Positions 8,795 to 18,016 of a stretch of DNA of 64,000 nt are shown here, in pieces. The translations under genes and the position numbers were made by a program. The stretch comes from Cupriavidus pauculus (GTDB lineage: Bacteria > Pseudomonadota > Gammaproteobacteria > Burkholderiales > Burkholderiaceae). The DNA lies in NCBI RefSeq assembly GCF_003854935.1, contig NZ_CP033970.1:868001-932000 (forward strand), read 5' to 3'. The first letter of the stretch is position 1; each line of letters opens with the position of its first letter. The notes under the pieces are model-generated. The model saw nothing but the letters and a program-made list of their open reading frames with translations. It was not told the DNA's origin and searched no databases.

Positions 8795-10057
8795 CTAGTC
8801 GCCCGCGTAGTCGGCCGTGGCCGGCGCGCTGAGCGGCGTCTCCGCGTGCAGCCGGATCAGCGTGGCCTCGAAGGTGCCCAGCACGGCGTCGCGGTCCAGG
8901 TGGCCTTCGGCCCATGCCTTGCCGGCGGCGCCGAGCGCGTGGCCGCGCTGCGGATCGTCGGCCAGTTCCACGATGGCGTCGGCCAGCGCGGCGCTGTCGC
9001 CGGGTTCCACCACGATGCCGCACTGCATGACGAGCTTGCCCAGCTCCGTGGCTGGCGCCGCCGTGGCCACCACGGGCTTGCCGCTGGCCAGCATGGCCGC
9101 GAGCTTGGACGGCAGGACCAGGTCGGCCGCGTCGGCGCGCTGGGGCATCAGGTGGATGTCGGCACTGGCCAGCAGCGCCGAGAAATCCTCCCACGGCTGC
9201 AGCGGCAGGAAATGGATGCGCGACAGGCCCGCGCAGCGCGCGCGCAGGTCCGGCACGCCGGCGCCGGCGCCGCAGAACACGAAATGCAGGTCCGGGCGGT
9301 CGCGCAGCCGGTGCGCGGCCTCGGCCAGGATCTCGATGCCCTGCTTGGCGCCGATCGTGCCCGAGTACAGCGCCACGACCGCATCGGCCGGGATGCCAAG
9401 CTGCTGGCGGTAGTCGGCGTTGCTGCGCCGGGCCAGGCCCTGCAGGTCCACCCAGTTCGGCAGCATGGTCAGGTGGGCGTCGCTGGCACCCTTGCGGCGG
9501 GCCAGCGCCACCATCGCGTTGGAGATCGACGAGACATGGTCGAAGCGCGTCAGCACGAAGCGCTCCAGCGCATTGGCCATGCGGCGCAGCAAGCGGCCCT
9601 TGAGCAGGCCCAGCTCGAACGCGGCGTCGATCTCGTAGTCATGGATGTGCAGCCACGCCTTGGCACCGGTGGCGCGCGCGAACAGCAGCGCGGCCGGGCT
9701 GCAGAACAGCGGCGGCTCGACGATGAACACCACGTCCGGGCGCCATTTCACCTGCCGCGCCAGCCAGACCATGCTGGTCAGCGCGAATGACGCCAGGTGG
9801 ATGATGCGGCGCAGCCCGGTGGGGCGCTCCGGCACCCACAGCGGCGCGCGCATGACGTCCACGCCGTTGCGCATCTCGCGCCGGAAGCGCAGGCCGCGGT
9901 AGGCCGGGTCGACCTTCCAGGCCGGGTAGTACGGCGGCGCGGTAATCACGCGCACGTCATAGCCCTTGGCGGCCAGCCATTCCGCCTGCTCGCCGGTGTA
10001 CTTGCCGATGCCGGTGAGTTCGGGCGCATAGTTGAGGCAATAAAGCAGGATCTTCAT
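8795..10057 (-). CDS. wcaI: WcaI-family colanic-acid-type glycosyltransferase
   Basis: The start at 10057 (MKILLYCLNYAPELTGIGKYTGE) matches the highly conserved WcaI N-terminus. The 420-residue GT-B protein contains VLPSKLAAMLASGKPVVATA and the GTIGAKQGIEILAEAA donor region. In E. coli, WcaI is assigned to colanic-acid repeat-unit assembly. Together with WcaF, Gmd and Fcl homologues here, it suggests a fucose-containing, colanic-acid-related polymer; this is inference. It is first in the leftward cluster wcaI-wcaF-GT-GT, divergent from the flippase gene across 285 bases. Confidence 0.87.
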   Translation of the reverse strand: MKILLYCLNYAPELTGIGKYTGEQAEWLAAKGYDVRVITAPPYYPAWKVDPAYRGLRFRREMRNGVDVMRAPLWVPERPTGLRRIIHLASFALTSMVWLARQVKWRPDVVFIVEPPLFCSPAALLFARATGAKAWLHIHDYEIDAAFELGLLKGRLLRRMANALERFVLTRFDHVSSISNAMVALARRKGASDAHLTMLPNWVDLQGLARRSNADYRQQLGIPADAVVALYSGTIGAKQGIEILAEAAHRLRDRPDLHFVFCGAGAGVPDLRARCAGLSRIHFLPLQPWEDFSALLASADIHLMPQRADAADLVLPSKLAAMLASGKPVVATAAPATELGKLVMQCGIVVEPGDSAALADAIVELADDPQRGHALGAAGKAWAEGHLDRDAVLGTFEATLIRLHAETPLSAPATADYAGD

Positions 10058-10342
10058 CTTGTTGTTCCGTCCTGGCGCCGGTCTGGCGGATGTTCGGGGC
10101 ACGGCGTGGGCCGCCGCGCACGCGGTCAGCCTCAGACGGAGTCTACGAACGCCCGGGCCGGCGCTATGTTCGAGGCCGCACGCTTTGCCGCTGTGCACCA
10201 TCCTGTGGGGCACCGAACAGAGATCGGGGGGGTACGCGCCTACGCTCCACTACGGCGGGACGTCCCTTCGTTGCGGCGGCCGCCGGCCGTGTGCGCCATG
10301 GGGCGCGCGGCCCGGCTTGCAACGGTTTTTCTGGAGGCGTGC

Positions 10343-11746
10343 GTGACAACGACAAAAGGCGGGCTGCTCGGCAGCGATACCGAGGTGGCCGTGGCGCCGG
10401 CGGGGTTTGGGACGCAGGACCACAGCGCGGCGGAACGCGCCAGCCAGGCCACCCGCGCGCTGCGGCTGGCCGTGGCCAGCTCGATGGTGTCCAAGGCGTG
10501 CAGCATCGGCCTGCAGGTAGTCAGCATTCCGCTGTTCGCGCGCGTGCTGTCCACCGACGACTTCAGCGCGATGATGGTCTACTTCGGCATCTCGGCCTGG
10601 CTGTCGCTGGTGGCGATCGGGGTCTGGCCGACCATCACGTCGATCGCGGCCGACGACAAGAAGTCCGGGCTGCTGCCGGGCGTGCTGGCGGTGTCGCTGG
10701 GCGGGCTGTCGGCGATCTTCGTCTCGGTGATCGTGCTGGTGCTGGTGCTGCGTCCGGTGCTGGAATCGAGCGGCGTGAATCTGTTCTCGGCCAGCCACTA
10801 CGACCTGTTCCTGGCCGCGCTGGTCTGCTACGCGATGCTGACCGTGCTGTCCGTGGGCGAGGCCGTGAACCAGGGCCAGCACCGCCAGCACGTGAACAAC
10901 CTGATCACGGCCGGCGGCAGCGTGCTGAACGTGGTGTTCATCCTGCTGGTGACGTTTGCGCGGCCAGAGGGCCAGGCGCACGTGGACGTGACGCTGCTGT
11001 TCATCGCCAGCCAGCTCGGGTTCATCCTGCTGCGCGTGTTCAACATGGCCGGCGTGCTAATGCGCGTGGGCCGTCCGCATGCATTCCCGGGCATGGCGTT
11101 CGCGCGCGAACTGGCACGCAACACGCGCGCGCTGGTGCAGGCGCAGCTTGCCGTGGCGTTCCTGCAGCAGGGCACGGTGCTGCTGTGCTACGAGATGGGC
11201 ATGCCGCGCGACGCGGCGCTGCTGGCGCTGCTGTTCCGCGCCAACATGCTGCTGCACAGCCTGGTGTTCATGATCAACCAGCCGCTCTGGCCCATCATCC
11301 ACCGCAACATGCTGGCCGGCGACTGGCCGTGGGTGTCGCGGACGTACCGCAAGCTCGCCACGTGCTACGTGGCCTACGGGCTGATGGCGGTGGCCGTGGC
11401 CACCGTGGCGGGCGGCGCGGCGGTGGCGCTGTGGACAGCCGGCGAGTACCCGATCTCCAACGGCCTGGCCACGCTGTGCGCGGTCTACTTTGCCGTGCTG
11501 GTCACGTCGCAGGCCAGCGCGCCGGTGCTGATGGGCGGGCAGGCGTTCGGCAGCCTGGGGAATATCGGCACGATGGAGTTCCTGGCCGCCACGGTCGGCT
11601 GCGTGGTGCTCTACCTGGCCCACGCGGTGAACTTCCCGAACATCGTCGTGGCGCTGATCGCGGCCAATGCAGTCACCGCGCTCTGGATGATGCCGACGCG
11701 CGCGCTGGGCCTGATCCGGCGCGGCGCGCTGGCGGGCAGCCACTAG
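10343..11746 (+). CDS. wzx: Wzx-type polysaccharide flippase
   Basis: Polytopic inner-membrane protein of the MATE/MVF type that should flip lipid-linked repeat units to the periplasm. I chose GTG 10343 because GGAGG ends five bases upstream. Upstream in-frame codons add a low-complexity stretch with no membrane character. The 467 residues show about 12 hydrophobic segments, beginning with LRLAVASSMVSKACSIGLQVVSIPLFARVLS, typical of the first Wzx helices. It is the only plus-strand gene amid leftward polysaccharide genes and is convergent with the polymerase gene, separated by a strong bidirectional terminator. Confidence 0.85.
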   Translation: MTTTKGGLLGSDTEVAVAPAGFGTQDHSAAERASQATRALRLAVASSMVSKACSIGLQVVSIPLFARVLSTDDFSAMMVYFGISAWLSLVAIGVWPTITSIAADDKKSGLLPGVLAVSLGGLSAIFVSVIVLVLVLRPVLESSGVNLFSASHYDLFLAALVCYAMLTVLSVGEAVNQGQHRQHVNNLITAGGSVLNVVFILLVTFARPEGQAHVDVTLLFIASQLGFILLRVFNMAGVLMRVGRPHAFPGMAFARELARNTRALVQAQLAVAFLQQGTVLLCYEMGMPRDAALLALLFRANMLLHSLVFMINQPLWPIIHRNMLAGDWPWVSRTYRKLATCYVAYGLMAVAVATVAGGAAVALWTAGEYPISNGLATLCAVYFAVLVTSQASAPVLMGGQAFGSLGNIGTMEFLAATVGCVVLYLAHAVNFPNIVVALIAANAVTALWMMPTRALGLIRRGALAGSH

Positions 11747-11883
11747 CGGGCCTGCACGGCGCCCCGGCGCCCCGCAACGAAGGGGCCGGGGCAACGGCCC
11801 GGCCTTCCCCCGATCCACGTCCGCAGCGCCAGCCTTGCCGTCCGGCATCCCATCCGATTCCCCTTTTCCGGCCCCCAAAGCAG

Positions 11884-11917
11884 AACGCCCCGCTTGCCGT
11901 GCGGCAAGCGGGGCGTT
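11884..11917. terminator. Bidirectional terminator between wzx and the polymerase gene
   Basis: A perfect 15-bp stem (AACGCCCCGCTTGCC at 11884-11898, GGCAAGCGGGGCGTT at 11903-11917) has a GTGC loop. It lies between convergent genes: rightward transcripts read TTGTC after it, leftward ones TTCTGCTTT. Confidence 0.8.
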
Positions 11918-11945
11918 GTCGTGGCGGGGATATTCGCGCGGCGGT

Positions 11946-13385
11946 CTAGTGCGCGGGCCGGGCCGGGGCGGGACGCAGCGGCGGTGCCGCCGGCGCGCGG
12001 CGGGCGTGGCGGCTGCGCTTGCCGCGCACGAACCACGCGACGGTCAGGAAGGCCATGGCCGCGCCGCTGCCGTAGGCCATGGCGATCATCAGCGCGCCCC
12101 GCAGGGCAAAGATCAGGAACAGCGAGAAGTAGATGCTGGCGGGCCGGGCCACCGGGTTGTCGCCGTGGAACAGGCGGTCCAGCAGGCGTACCACCCAGGC
12201 CAGCGCCACCGCATAGGCGATCACGCCGGGCACGAGGAAGTCGATATAGGCTTCCGCGATCAGCGGCGCCGACAGGTTGTCGAAATCGAGCTTGTAGTAG
12301 GCCATCAGGAACTGGCCGATGTCGATGCCCGTGGCGTGCGGCTTGTTCTCCCACAGCGTGTGCGGCACGAAGAACAGCAGGCTGCCCATCAGCTGCTGGC
12401 CGTAGTGCGCGCCGTCGCGGCTGACCATCTCCAGCACCGTGCAGATGTTGGCCCACGCGTCGTAGTGCAGGTCCAGGAAGTGCTCGAAGTAGAGCCAGGG
12501 GTCAAGCACGTCGGTGGGGTGCCAGGCGGTCAGGTCCACGTGCGTGAAGACCGACAGCAGCGGAAAGAACACGCCCGTCATCAGCAGCAGCGTGGCGGCC
12601 TGGCGGCGCGACGTGCGCGAGAACCAGCGCACCATCAGCAGCACCAGCGTCAGGTAGACCGGGCCGATGGCGTTGCGCTTCTCGATCAGCGGGTTCTGCG
12701 CAAACAGTACGCAGACCAGCAGGAACAGCGCCACCATCAGCCAGAACGGCTGGCGCAGCAGCTTCATGCCCTTGACGTTGACCAGCATCAGCAGCATCGG
12801 CACCGGCAGGAAGCACAGGTACTTCTGCTGCAGCAGGTACTGCGGCGTGACCTCGATGATCTCGGCCTGCGCGCGCAGGTCGATCGACTGCCACGACAGC
12901 GCGGCGGCCAGCCCCGCGATGCCCACCATGACGAATGCCCGCGGCACGGTCAGCCGTGGCGCGGGGCGGGGCGGGGCGGCGTGGGGGCGTCGGTTCGGTG
13001 GCCGGTGGCGGTCATGCCGGCCAATGTAGCCGCGCATGCCCACGTAGACCATGATGAACAGCGTGCACAGCAGGTTGGTGGCCACGGCGGGCGCCTCTTC
13101 CAGCGTGGCGGTGTTCACCATCACGCCGTCGAAGTAGGCGCGCTGCACCACCGGCGCCACCACCAGGAACAGGATCTCGAACAGCAGCACCCCGGCATCC
13201 GCCAGCGACGGATGCCGTTCGCGCCCGTGCACGAACCAGTGCATGACGACCGTCGCGGTCAGCAGCACGGTGGATAGCAGCAGCATCGGCGAATCGATAT
13301 GCGAGACGACGTGGCAGTACCCGACGATCGCAAACAGTGATGCCGCCAGCAGCATGTCCCAGAGGGACCCGGCCGACAGTCGCAT
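11946..13385 (-). CDS. Oligosaccharide repeat-unit polymerase (Wzy-like)
   Basis: Integral membrane protein of 479 residues with about 10-12 predicted helices and a larger central periplasmic loop (HVDLTAWHPTDVLDPWLYFEHFLD). This is the general plan of Wzy polymerases, which join flipped repeat units in the periplasm. Primary sequence is poorly conserved in this family, so the call rests on topology and on the position between wzx and the GDP-fucose genes. AGGAG lies 8 bases before the ATG. The C-terminus is a basic, Pro/Ala-rich cytoplasmic tail. It lies just 10 bases after fcl in the same leftward operon. Confidence 0.75.
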   Translation of the reverse strand: MRLSAGSLWDMLLAASLFAIVGYCHVVSHIDSPMLLLSTVLLTATVVMHWFVHGRERHPSLADAGVLLFEILFLVVAPVVQRAYFDGVMVNTATLEEAPAVATNLLCTLFIMVYVGMRGYIGRHDRHRPPNRRPHAAPPRPAPRLTVPRAFVMVGIAGLAAALSWQSIDLRAQAEIIEVTPQYLLQQKYLCFLPVPMLLMLVNVKGMKLLRQPFWLMVALFLLVCVLFAQNPLIEKRNAIGPVYLTLVLLMVRWFSRTSRRQAATLLLMTGVFFPLLSVFTHVDLTAWHPTDVLDPWLYFEHFLDLHYDAWANICTVLEMVSRDGAHYGQQLMGSLLFFVPHTLWENKPHATGIDIGQFLMAYYKLDFDNLSAPLIAEAYIDFLVPGVIAYAVALAWVVRLLDRLFHGDNPVARPASIYFSLFLIFALRGALMIAMAYGSGAAMAFLTVAWFVRGKRSRHARRAPAAPPLRPAPARPAH

Positions 13386-13395
13386 GGTAGGTCTC

Positions 13396-14394
13396 CTACG
13401 CGTGGGTTTCCACGGCGTGCGGCTTGATGTCCCGGCTCAGCCGCCCGCTGGACATGGCGTCCTGGTAGGCGATCTGCAGGCCCGATTCCAGCGCCACCAG
13501 CGGACGCCAGCCCGTGCCGTTGATCACGCTGCTGTCCAGCCGCTTGCGCGGCGTGCCGTCCGGGCGCGACGTATCGAAGCGGATGCTGCCTTCGAAGCCC
13601 ACCACCTTGGCCACCAGCAGCGCCAGGTCGCGGATCGACACTTCCTCGTCGGTGCCCACGTTGAGAAAGCCGGCCGCGCCGACATGCTGCCGGTAGGTCT
13701 GCGACGGCAGGTTCATCACGTGGACGCAGGCGCGCGCCAGGTCGTCGGCGTACAGGAATTCGCGCATCGGCGTGCCCGAGCCCCAGATCGTCACGTCGGG
13801 CGCGTTGGTCAGCTTGGCCTCGTGGAAGCGGCGGATCAGCGCCGGGATCACGTGGCTGTTCTCGGGGTGGTAGTTGTCGCCCGGCCCGTAGAGGTTGGTC
13901 GGCATCACGCAGCGGTAGTCGGCCCCGTACTGGCGGTTGTAGCTCTCGCAGAGCATCATGCCGGCGATCTTGGCGATGGCGTAGGGCGCGTTGGTGGGCT
14001 CCAGCGCGCCGCTCAGCAGGGCGGATTCGCGGATCGGCTGCGGCGCCAGCTTCGGGTAGATGCAGCTCGACCCAAGGAACAGCAGGCGCTGCACGCCGCC
14101 GTTCCAGGCTTCGTGGATCACGTTGGCCGCGATCATCAGGTTCTGCTGGATGAACTCGGCCGGGTAGGTGTCGTTGGCGTGGATGCCGCCCACGCGCGCG
14201 GCGGCCAGGTAGACCTGCGAGATGCGCTCCGTCGCAAAAAAGTAGCGCACTTCGTGCTGGTCCGTCAGGTCCAGGTCGGCGTGGGTGCGGCAGACCAGTT
14301 CCACGTCGTCGCGCGTGGAGAGTGCCCGTGCAATGGCGGAGCCAACCATGCCCCGATGACCCGCGACGAAGATGCGTTGTAGTTGTCTATTCAT
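13396..14394 (-). CDS. fcl: GDP-L-fucose synthase
   Basis: Converts GDP-4-keto-6-deoxy-mannose to GDP-L-fucose by epimerisation and NADPH reduction in the cytoplasm. The 332-residue extended-SDR protein has GHRGMVG at 12-18 (NADP binding), SS at 109-110, and the YxxxK pair Y138/K142 (YAIAK). [26 protein letters not shown] is interrupted by nothing unusual. Its ATG overlaps the gmd stop by eight bases, consistent with the sequential use of the two enzymes and with translational coupling. Confidence 0.95.
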   Translation of the reverse strand: MNRQLQRIFVAGHRGMVGSAIARALSTRDDVELVCRTHADLDLTDQHEVRYFFATERISQVYLAAARVGGIHANDTYPAEFIQQNLMIAANVIHEAWNGGVQRLLFLGSSCIYPKLAPQPIRESALLSGALEPTNAPYAIAKIAGMMLCESYNRQYGADYRCVMPTNLYGPGDNYHPENSHVIPALIRRFHEAKLTNAPDVTIWGSGTPMREFLYADDLARACVHVMNLPSQTYRQHVGAAGFLNVGTDEEVSIRDLALLVAKVVGFEGSIRFDTSRPDGTPRKRLDSSVINGTGWRPLVALESGLQIAYQDAMSSGRLSRDIKPHAVETHA

Positions 14395-15595
14395 GGTAGT
14401 CGTATGTCCGGAAGCCTGCCATCTTGACCAGCGCGTCGCGGCGGGCCGACAGGAAGTCCGCCTCGATCATCTCGTTGACCAGTTCCGTGAAGCTGATGCG
14501 CGGCGTCCAGCCCAGCTTCTCGCGCGCCCGGGTGGCATCGCCGAGCAGCGTTTCCACCTCGGTCGGGCGGAAGTAGCGCGGGTCCACCCGCACGATCACG
14601 TCGCCCACCTTGCAGCGCGACGACAGCTGGCGGCCATCGGCACGGATCTCGGAGATGATGCCCACCTCGTCCACGCCGCTGCCCTCGAACGTCACGGTGA
14701 TGCCCAGCCGCTGCGCGGCGGCGGCCACGAATTCCCGCACGCTGTGCTGCTCGCCGGTGGCGATGACAAAGTCCTCGGCCACGTTCTGCTGCAGCATGAG
14801 CCACTGCATTTCCACGTAGTCGCGGGCATGGCCCCAGTCGCGCAGCGCGGACAGGTTGCCCAGGTACAGCGTCTCCTGCAGGCCCAGCGCGATGCGGGCA
14901 ATGGCGCGCGTGATCTTGCGCGTGACAAAGGTCTCGCCGCGCACCGGGCTCTCGTGGTTGAACAGGATGCCGTTGCATGCGTACATGCCATAGGCCTCGC
15001 GGTAGTTCACCGTGATCCAGTAGGCGTAGAGCTTGGCCGCGGCGTACGGGCTGCGCGGATAGAACGGCGTGGTTTCCTTCTGCGGGATTTCCTGCACCAG
15101 GCCGTACAGCTCGGACGTCGACGCCTGGTAGAAGCGCGTGTCCTTTTCCAGCCCCAGGATGCGCATCGCCTCCAGCAGGCGCAGCGTGCCCACCGCGTCG
15201 GTGTTGGCGGTGTACTCGGGCTCCTCGAACGACACCTGCACGTGGCTCTGCGCGGCCAGGTTGTAGATCTCGTCCGGCTGGGACTGCTGCACCACGCGCA
15301 CCAGGCTCGCCGTGTCGGTCATGTCGCCATGGTGCAGGATCAGCCGGCGGTCGTCGGCCTGCGGGTCCTGGTACAGGTGGTCGATCCGCTCGGTGTTGAA
15401 CAGCGAGCTGCGTCGCTTGATGCCATGGACCTCGTAGCCCTTTGCCAGCAGGAACTCCGTCAGGTACGACCCGTCCTGCCCGGTGATGCCCGTGATCAAG
15501 GCGCGCCTTGTCCCGTTGCGTCCGCGCGGCGACGGTGCCCGGTCGGGCGTCTGTTCCTTGTCGGTTGCGAGTTTGTCCAGATCGATTGCGCCCAT
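14387..15595 (-). CDS. gmd: GDP-mannose 4,6-dehydratase
   Basis: Makes GDP-4-keto-6-deoxy-mannose from GDP-mannose, the first step to GDP-fucose. The NADP-binding motif GITGQDG is at residues 36-42 when the ATG at 15595 is used. STSELYG and YAAAK supply the catalytic Thr/Ser, Glu, Tyr and Lys. This start leaves an N-terminal extension of about 28 residues before the conserved TRRALITG; no good ribosome site marks a later start, and an ATG at 15670 would lengthen it further. Otherwise the protein is of normal length (402 residues) and well conserved throughout. Confidence 0.94.
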   Translation of the reverse strand: MGAIDLDKLATDKEQTPDRAPSPRGRNGTRRALITGITGQDGSYLTEFLLAKGYEVHGIKRRSSLFNTERIDHLYQDPQADDRRLILHHGDMTDTASLVRVVQQSQPDEIYNLAAQSHVQVSFEEPEYTANTDAVGTLRLLEAMRILGLEKDTRFYQASTSELYGLVQEIPQKETTPFYPRSPYAAAKLYAYWITVNYREAYGMYACNGILFNHESPVRGETFVTRKITRAIARIALGLQETLYLGNLSALRDWGHARDYVEMQWLMLQQNVAEDFVIATGEQHSVREFVAAAAQRLGITVTFEGSGVDEVGIISEIRADGRQLSSRCKVGDVIVRVDPRYFRPTEVETLLGDATRAREKLGWTPRISFTELVNEMIEADFLSARRDALVKMAGFRTYDYHE

Positions 15596-15716
15596 GGCCG
15601 TCACATGTTGGTTGCCGATGGGGATGACTGTATTGAGCGTGCCGGGGGGCCACTGTCTGCTATCCCACACAGTGGGGCGTGCCCGTCATCCGGATGGGAT
15701 GAGGCCCGAAAAGCAA

Positions 15717-15749
15717 ATCGGGCGCCGGCCCGGAAAGGCGGCGCCCGAT
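15717..15749 (-). terminator. Rho-independent terminator of the LuxR-type regulator gene
   Basis: A 10-bp stem (ATCGGGCGCC at 15717-15726, GGCGCCCGAT at 15740-15749) is followed leftwards by TTGCTTTTC. It lies 28 bases beyond the regulator stop codon and before the gmd start. Confidence 0.7.
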
Positions 15750-15776
15750 GGCGTCCTGCAAGGCCGCTGGCGCGGC

Positions 15777-16721
15777 TCAGACGACCGGCATGCCGGCGTC
15801 GTAGGTGGGGTCGTCGCGGCGGGCAAACGCGCGGCGGGCGGCGCCGTCGCGGGCGGCGTGCTCGTCGCCGTTGACCCATTCCAGCGTGGCGCCGCGCTGC
15901 AGCGCCGCGTACACCGCCTCGCCCTTGTTGCGGACCTTGAGGCGCTGGTAGAGCGTGCAGGCATGGCTCTTCACGGTGGCCACCGAGATATTGAGCATGC
16001 GGCTGACGGTCTTGATCGGATAGCCCCGGGCCAGCAGCACCAGCACTTCATACTGGCGCGGCGTGATCTTGAGCATTTCCGCCTCGTCGTAGCTGGGCTC
16101 CTCCTCGGCCATCGGGATGGCCGTCACCGGCAGGGCGGATGTCGACGCGATGGGCTGGCCGGGCCGCAGGCTGGTCAGGTCGCGCACCGCCACGGCGGCA
16201 CGCATGGCGCTGGCGCAGGCCGATGGTGACGCCGGGTCCTGCGGCATGGCCGCCGACAGCGGCAACGGGGCCGCCGAAGCCAGCGACGTGGCCGCCGGCA
16301 TGGCCGAGCGCGACGCCACCGGCGTGGCCACGGCCTCGCCCGCGAACATCAGCCCTTGCACGCTGGAGATGGCCAGCCGGATGGCGGCCTCGATCACCGC
16401 CAGCGAAGCCGATTTCGGCAGGCAGCCGCAGATGCCGCGCGCGGCGTCGGCGGATGGCACATGCAGGGGCAGGGTATCGGCCAGCAGCAGGATGCGTTGC
16501 GGCGCCAGCCGCTCGCGTGCCTGTTCCAGCTGTTCCCAGCCGGTGGCCTCGTCGGCCGGCATGCCGAAGACCAGCAGGTCGGCGTTTCGGTGTGGTGCGT
16601 CCAGGCGATTGATGTCGGCCGGCGCCAGCGCCAGCACGTGTCCGGATTCCTGGATGGTTTCGAGCATCTGCAGCAGCCCGAGCCGGAGCAACGGATGCTC
16701 CTCGATCAGCAAGGCGTTCAT
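15777..16721 (-). CDS. LuxR/NarL-type regulator with a degenerate receiver domain
   Basis: The 314-residue DNA-binding regulator starts at ATG 16721, with GGGGAG 8 bases upstream. Residues 1-115 look like a response-regulator receiver: an acidic pair (E7/E8) and the conserved Lys (LPK, K103) are present. The phospho-acceptor Asp expected near residue 53 is missing (DLLVFGMP has Phe-Gly there). An Ala/Ser/Pro-rich linker of about 100 residues leads to a C-terminal LuxR helix-turn-helix (ITPRQYEVLVLLARG, VSRMLNISVATVKSHACTLY). No histidine kinase lies beside it. Its location next to gmd/fcl suggests control of exopolysaccharide synthesis, probably without phosphorylation. Confidence 0.85.
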   Translation of the reverse strand: MNALLIEEHPLLRLGLLQMLETIQESGHVLALAPADINRLDAPHRNADLLVFGMPADEATGWEQLEQARERLAPQRILLLADTLPLHVPSADAARGICGCLPKSASLAVIEAAIRLAISSVQGLMFAGEAVATPVASRSAMPAATSLASAAPLPLSAAMPQDPASPSACASAMRAAVAVRDLTSLRPGQPIASTSALPVTAIPMAEEEPSYDEAEMLKITPRQYEVLVLLARGYPIKTVSRMLNISVATVKSHACTLYQRLKVRNKGEAVYAALQRGATLEWVNGDEHAARDGAARRAFARRDDPTYDAGMPVV

Positions 16722-17528
16722 TCTTCTTGACTCCCCGTTTATGGGTGAGATGCGGGACGCTTTGCGTGAGGGAAGTCCACCGCTGGCCGTTGCGGCCACC
16801 AATTGATGCGCCGCCTGCTTCAGCTGCAACCCCGTGCTTCCGTGTCAGTCGATGCCCGCTTGTAAGATGGGCTTGTCCGCGCGACCGGAAGGATGACCCG
16901 TACCCTAACCCGAAAGAAAATCTCGCTCCTAAATCGAAACTTAAATTCATCTTATGGGCTGGTCGGAACGAATGCAAGCAGGCTGATCGGGGTGGAAGCC
17001 ACGGTGTAATGCGTTCCCCCACTTAATCCATTGACCGGGTCGTGCATTTGGCTGGAGAAGTAATTGCAACGCCATGTCGTTGGTACCGGCAGGGGGGTTA
17101 CACGGTTGATACAGCAAGGCTGGCGGTTGTTTCACGCATGCAACCGAATCGAATGAAAATAGCCGGACGAATATCAAAAACTAACCCGCATGGGGGGTGT
17201 GGCATTAACGAAAATCGTGTGCGGTGGCCCATTACTGAAACCGATTCAAAATATTCCGCGTGTCAGTATTTACGGGTGCGACCTTGGTGGGGGTTCTGGC
17301 GGACTAGTGCAAAAGGATGACGTCCGGGTCGTGCGTCGGCAGGAAAGAAAAATGGGTTGTACCGTCGTCGTCGCCCGGCCTGCTACCGACCGCCGAAGGA
17401 GGCCGGCGGGGCCCGCAAAAGGCAGCGGGCCGGTCCCCATGCCGGTGGGTCCGGCCCGCCTTTGCCTGTTGCGATGCGCGCGGCGCGTGCCCCCGGCCGG
17501 GAGCATGCGCTGACCTGCCGTCGGCGCC
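16722..17528. other. Long non-coding stretch of lower GC
   Basis: About 800 bases without a convincing gene on either strand. Much of it (about 16,880-17,330) is clearly lower in GC than its neighbours, with A/T-rich patches such as CTAAATCGAAACTTAAATTC. Short open frames here lack third-position GC bias and ribosome sites. It probably carries the promoter of the LuxR-type gene and perhaps regulator sites or a small RNA; no specific element could be assigned. Confidence 0.5.
17416..17459 (-). terminator. Terminator-like hairpin of the YXWGXW-protein gene
   Basis: GCGGGCCGG (17425-17433) pairs with CCGGCCCGC (17451-17459). Read leftwards the stem is followed by CTGCCTTTTGC. It lies 70 bases beyond the stop codon of the leftward gene. 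Confidence 0.5.
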
Positions 17529-17834
17529 TTATCGCCAGTAGCCGGGGCGCTGGTACCAGCCGTGCGGGCCGCGGACCCAGCGATCCGGGACGTAGCGATG
17601 GCCCGGACGTTCCGCCTGCCAGTAGCCGCCACGCCACGCGTAGTTGCCGCGCGCACGGTCGTAGTGGCCCGGTACCCATACCTTTCCGGGGCGCGGCGCC
17701 GGCCGGACCTCGTGGCGGGGCGGCGGGGGCGCGTTCCGGTAGTAGCCGTCATGCGCCTGCGCGGCGGGCGACAGCAGGCCAAAGATGCCGCCCGTGGCAA
17801 GGACGGTTGCAGCAAGCAGGATCTGGCGTTTCAT
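17529..17834 (-). CDS. YXWGXW-repeat-type small secreted protein
   Basis: A 101-residue exported protein. MKRQILLAATVLATGGIFGLLSPAAQAHD is a clear signal peptide, with AAGGAG 6 bases before the ATG at 17834. The mature part repeats aromatic motifs (VWVPGHYDRARGNYAWRGGYW, RYVPDRWVRGPHGWYQRPGYW) typical of the YXWGXW family, common in Burkholderiaceae. The function of the family is unknown; periplasmic or surface location is inferred from the signal. It is followed after 56 bases by nothing else on its strand, and preceded by a tiny lipoprotein gene, so the two may be co-transcribed. Confidence 0.8.
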   Translation of the reverse strand: MKRQILLAATVLATGGIFGLLSPAAQAHDGYYRNAPPPPRHEVRPAPRPGKVWVPGHYDRARGNYAWRGGYWQAERPGHRYVPDRWVRGPHGWYQRPGYWR

Positions 17835-17890
17835 GGGTTTCTCCTTGATTCGGCGGCAGCCGGAATGTCGATGTTCGGTCCGTGGCCGGC

Positions 17891-18016
17891 TCAGTAGCGG
17901 CCGCCGCGGTAGTAGTCGTGGTGGTAGTGGCCACCGCGCGGGGGCACCACGATGCAGGCCGACAGCAGGGCACTGGTGGTGGCCAGCAGAAGGGCCAGGG
18001 CGATTGCGCGTTTCAT
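17891..18016 (-). CDS. Tiny lipoprotein (41 residues)
   Basis: A short gene with GGAG 7 bases before its ATG at 18016. MKRAIALALLLATTSALLSAC is a lipoprotein signal with lipobox LSAC (Cys21). Only 20 residues follow, rich in His, Tyr, Gly and Arg (PPRGGHYHHDYYRGGRY). Histidine/tyrosine enrichment hints at metal or surface binding, but no function is known. It lies 56 bases upstream of the YXWGXW-type gene on the same strand. Confidence 0.65.
   Translation of the reverse strand: MKRAIALALLLATTSALLSACIVVPPRGGHYHHDYYRGGRY

Noticed and set aside
17042-17513. Short plus-strand frames in the low-GC stretch
   Set aside because: No third-position GC bias and no ribosome sites; they overlap each other in different frames.
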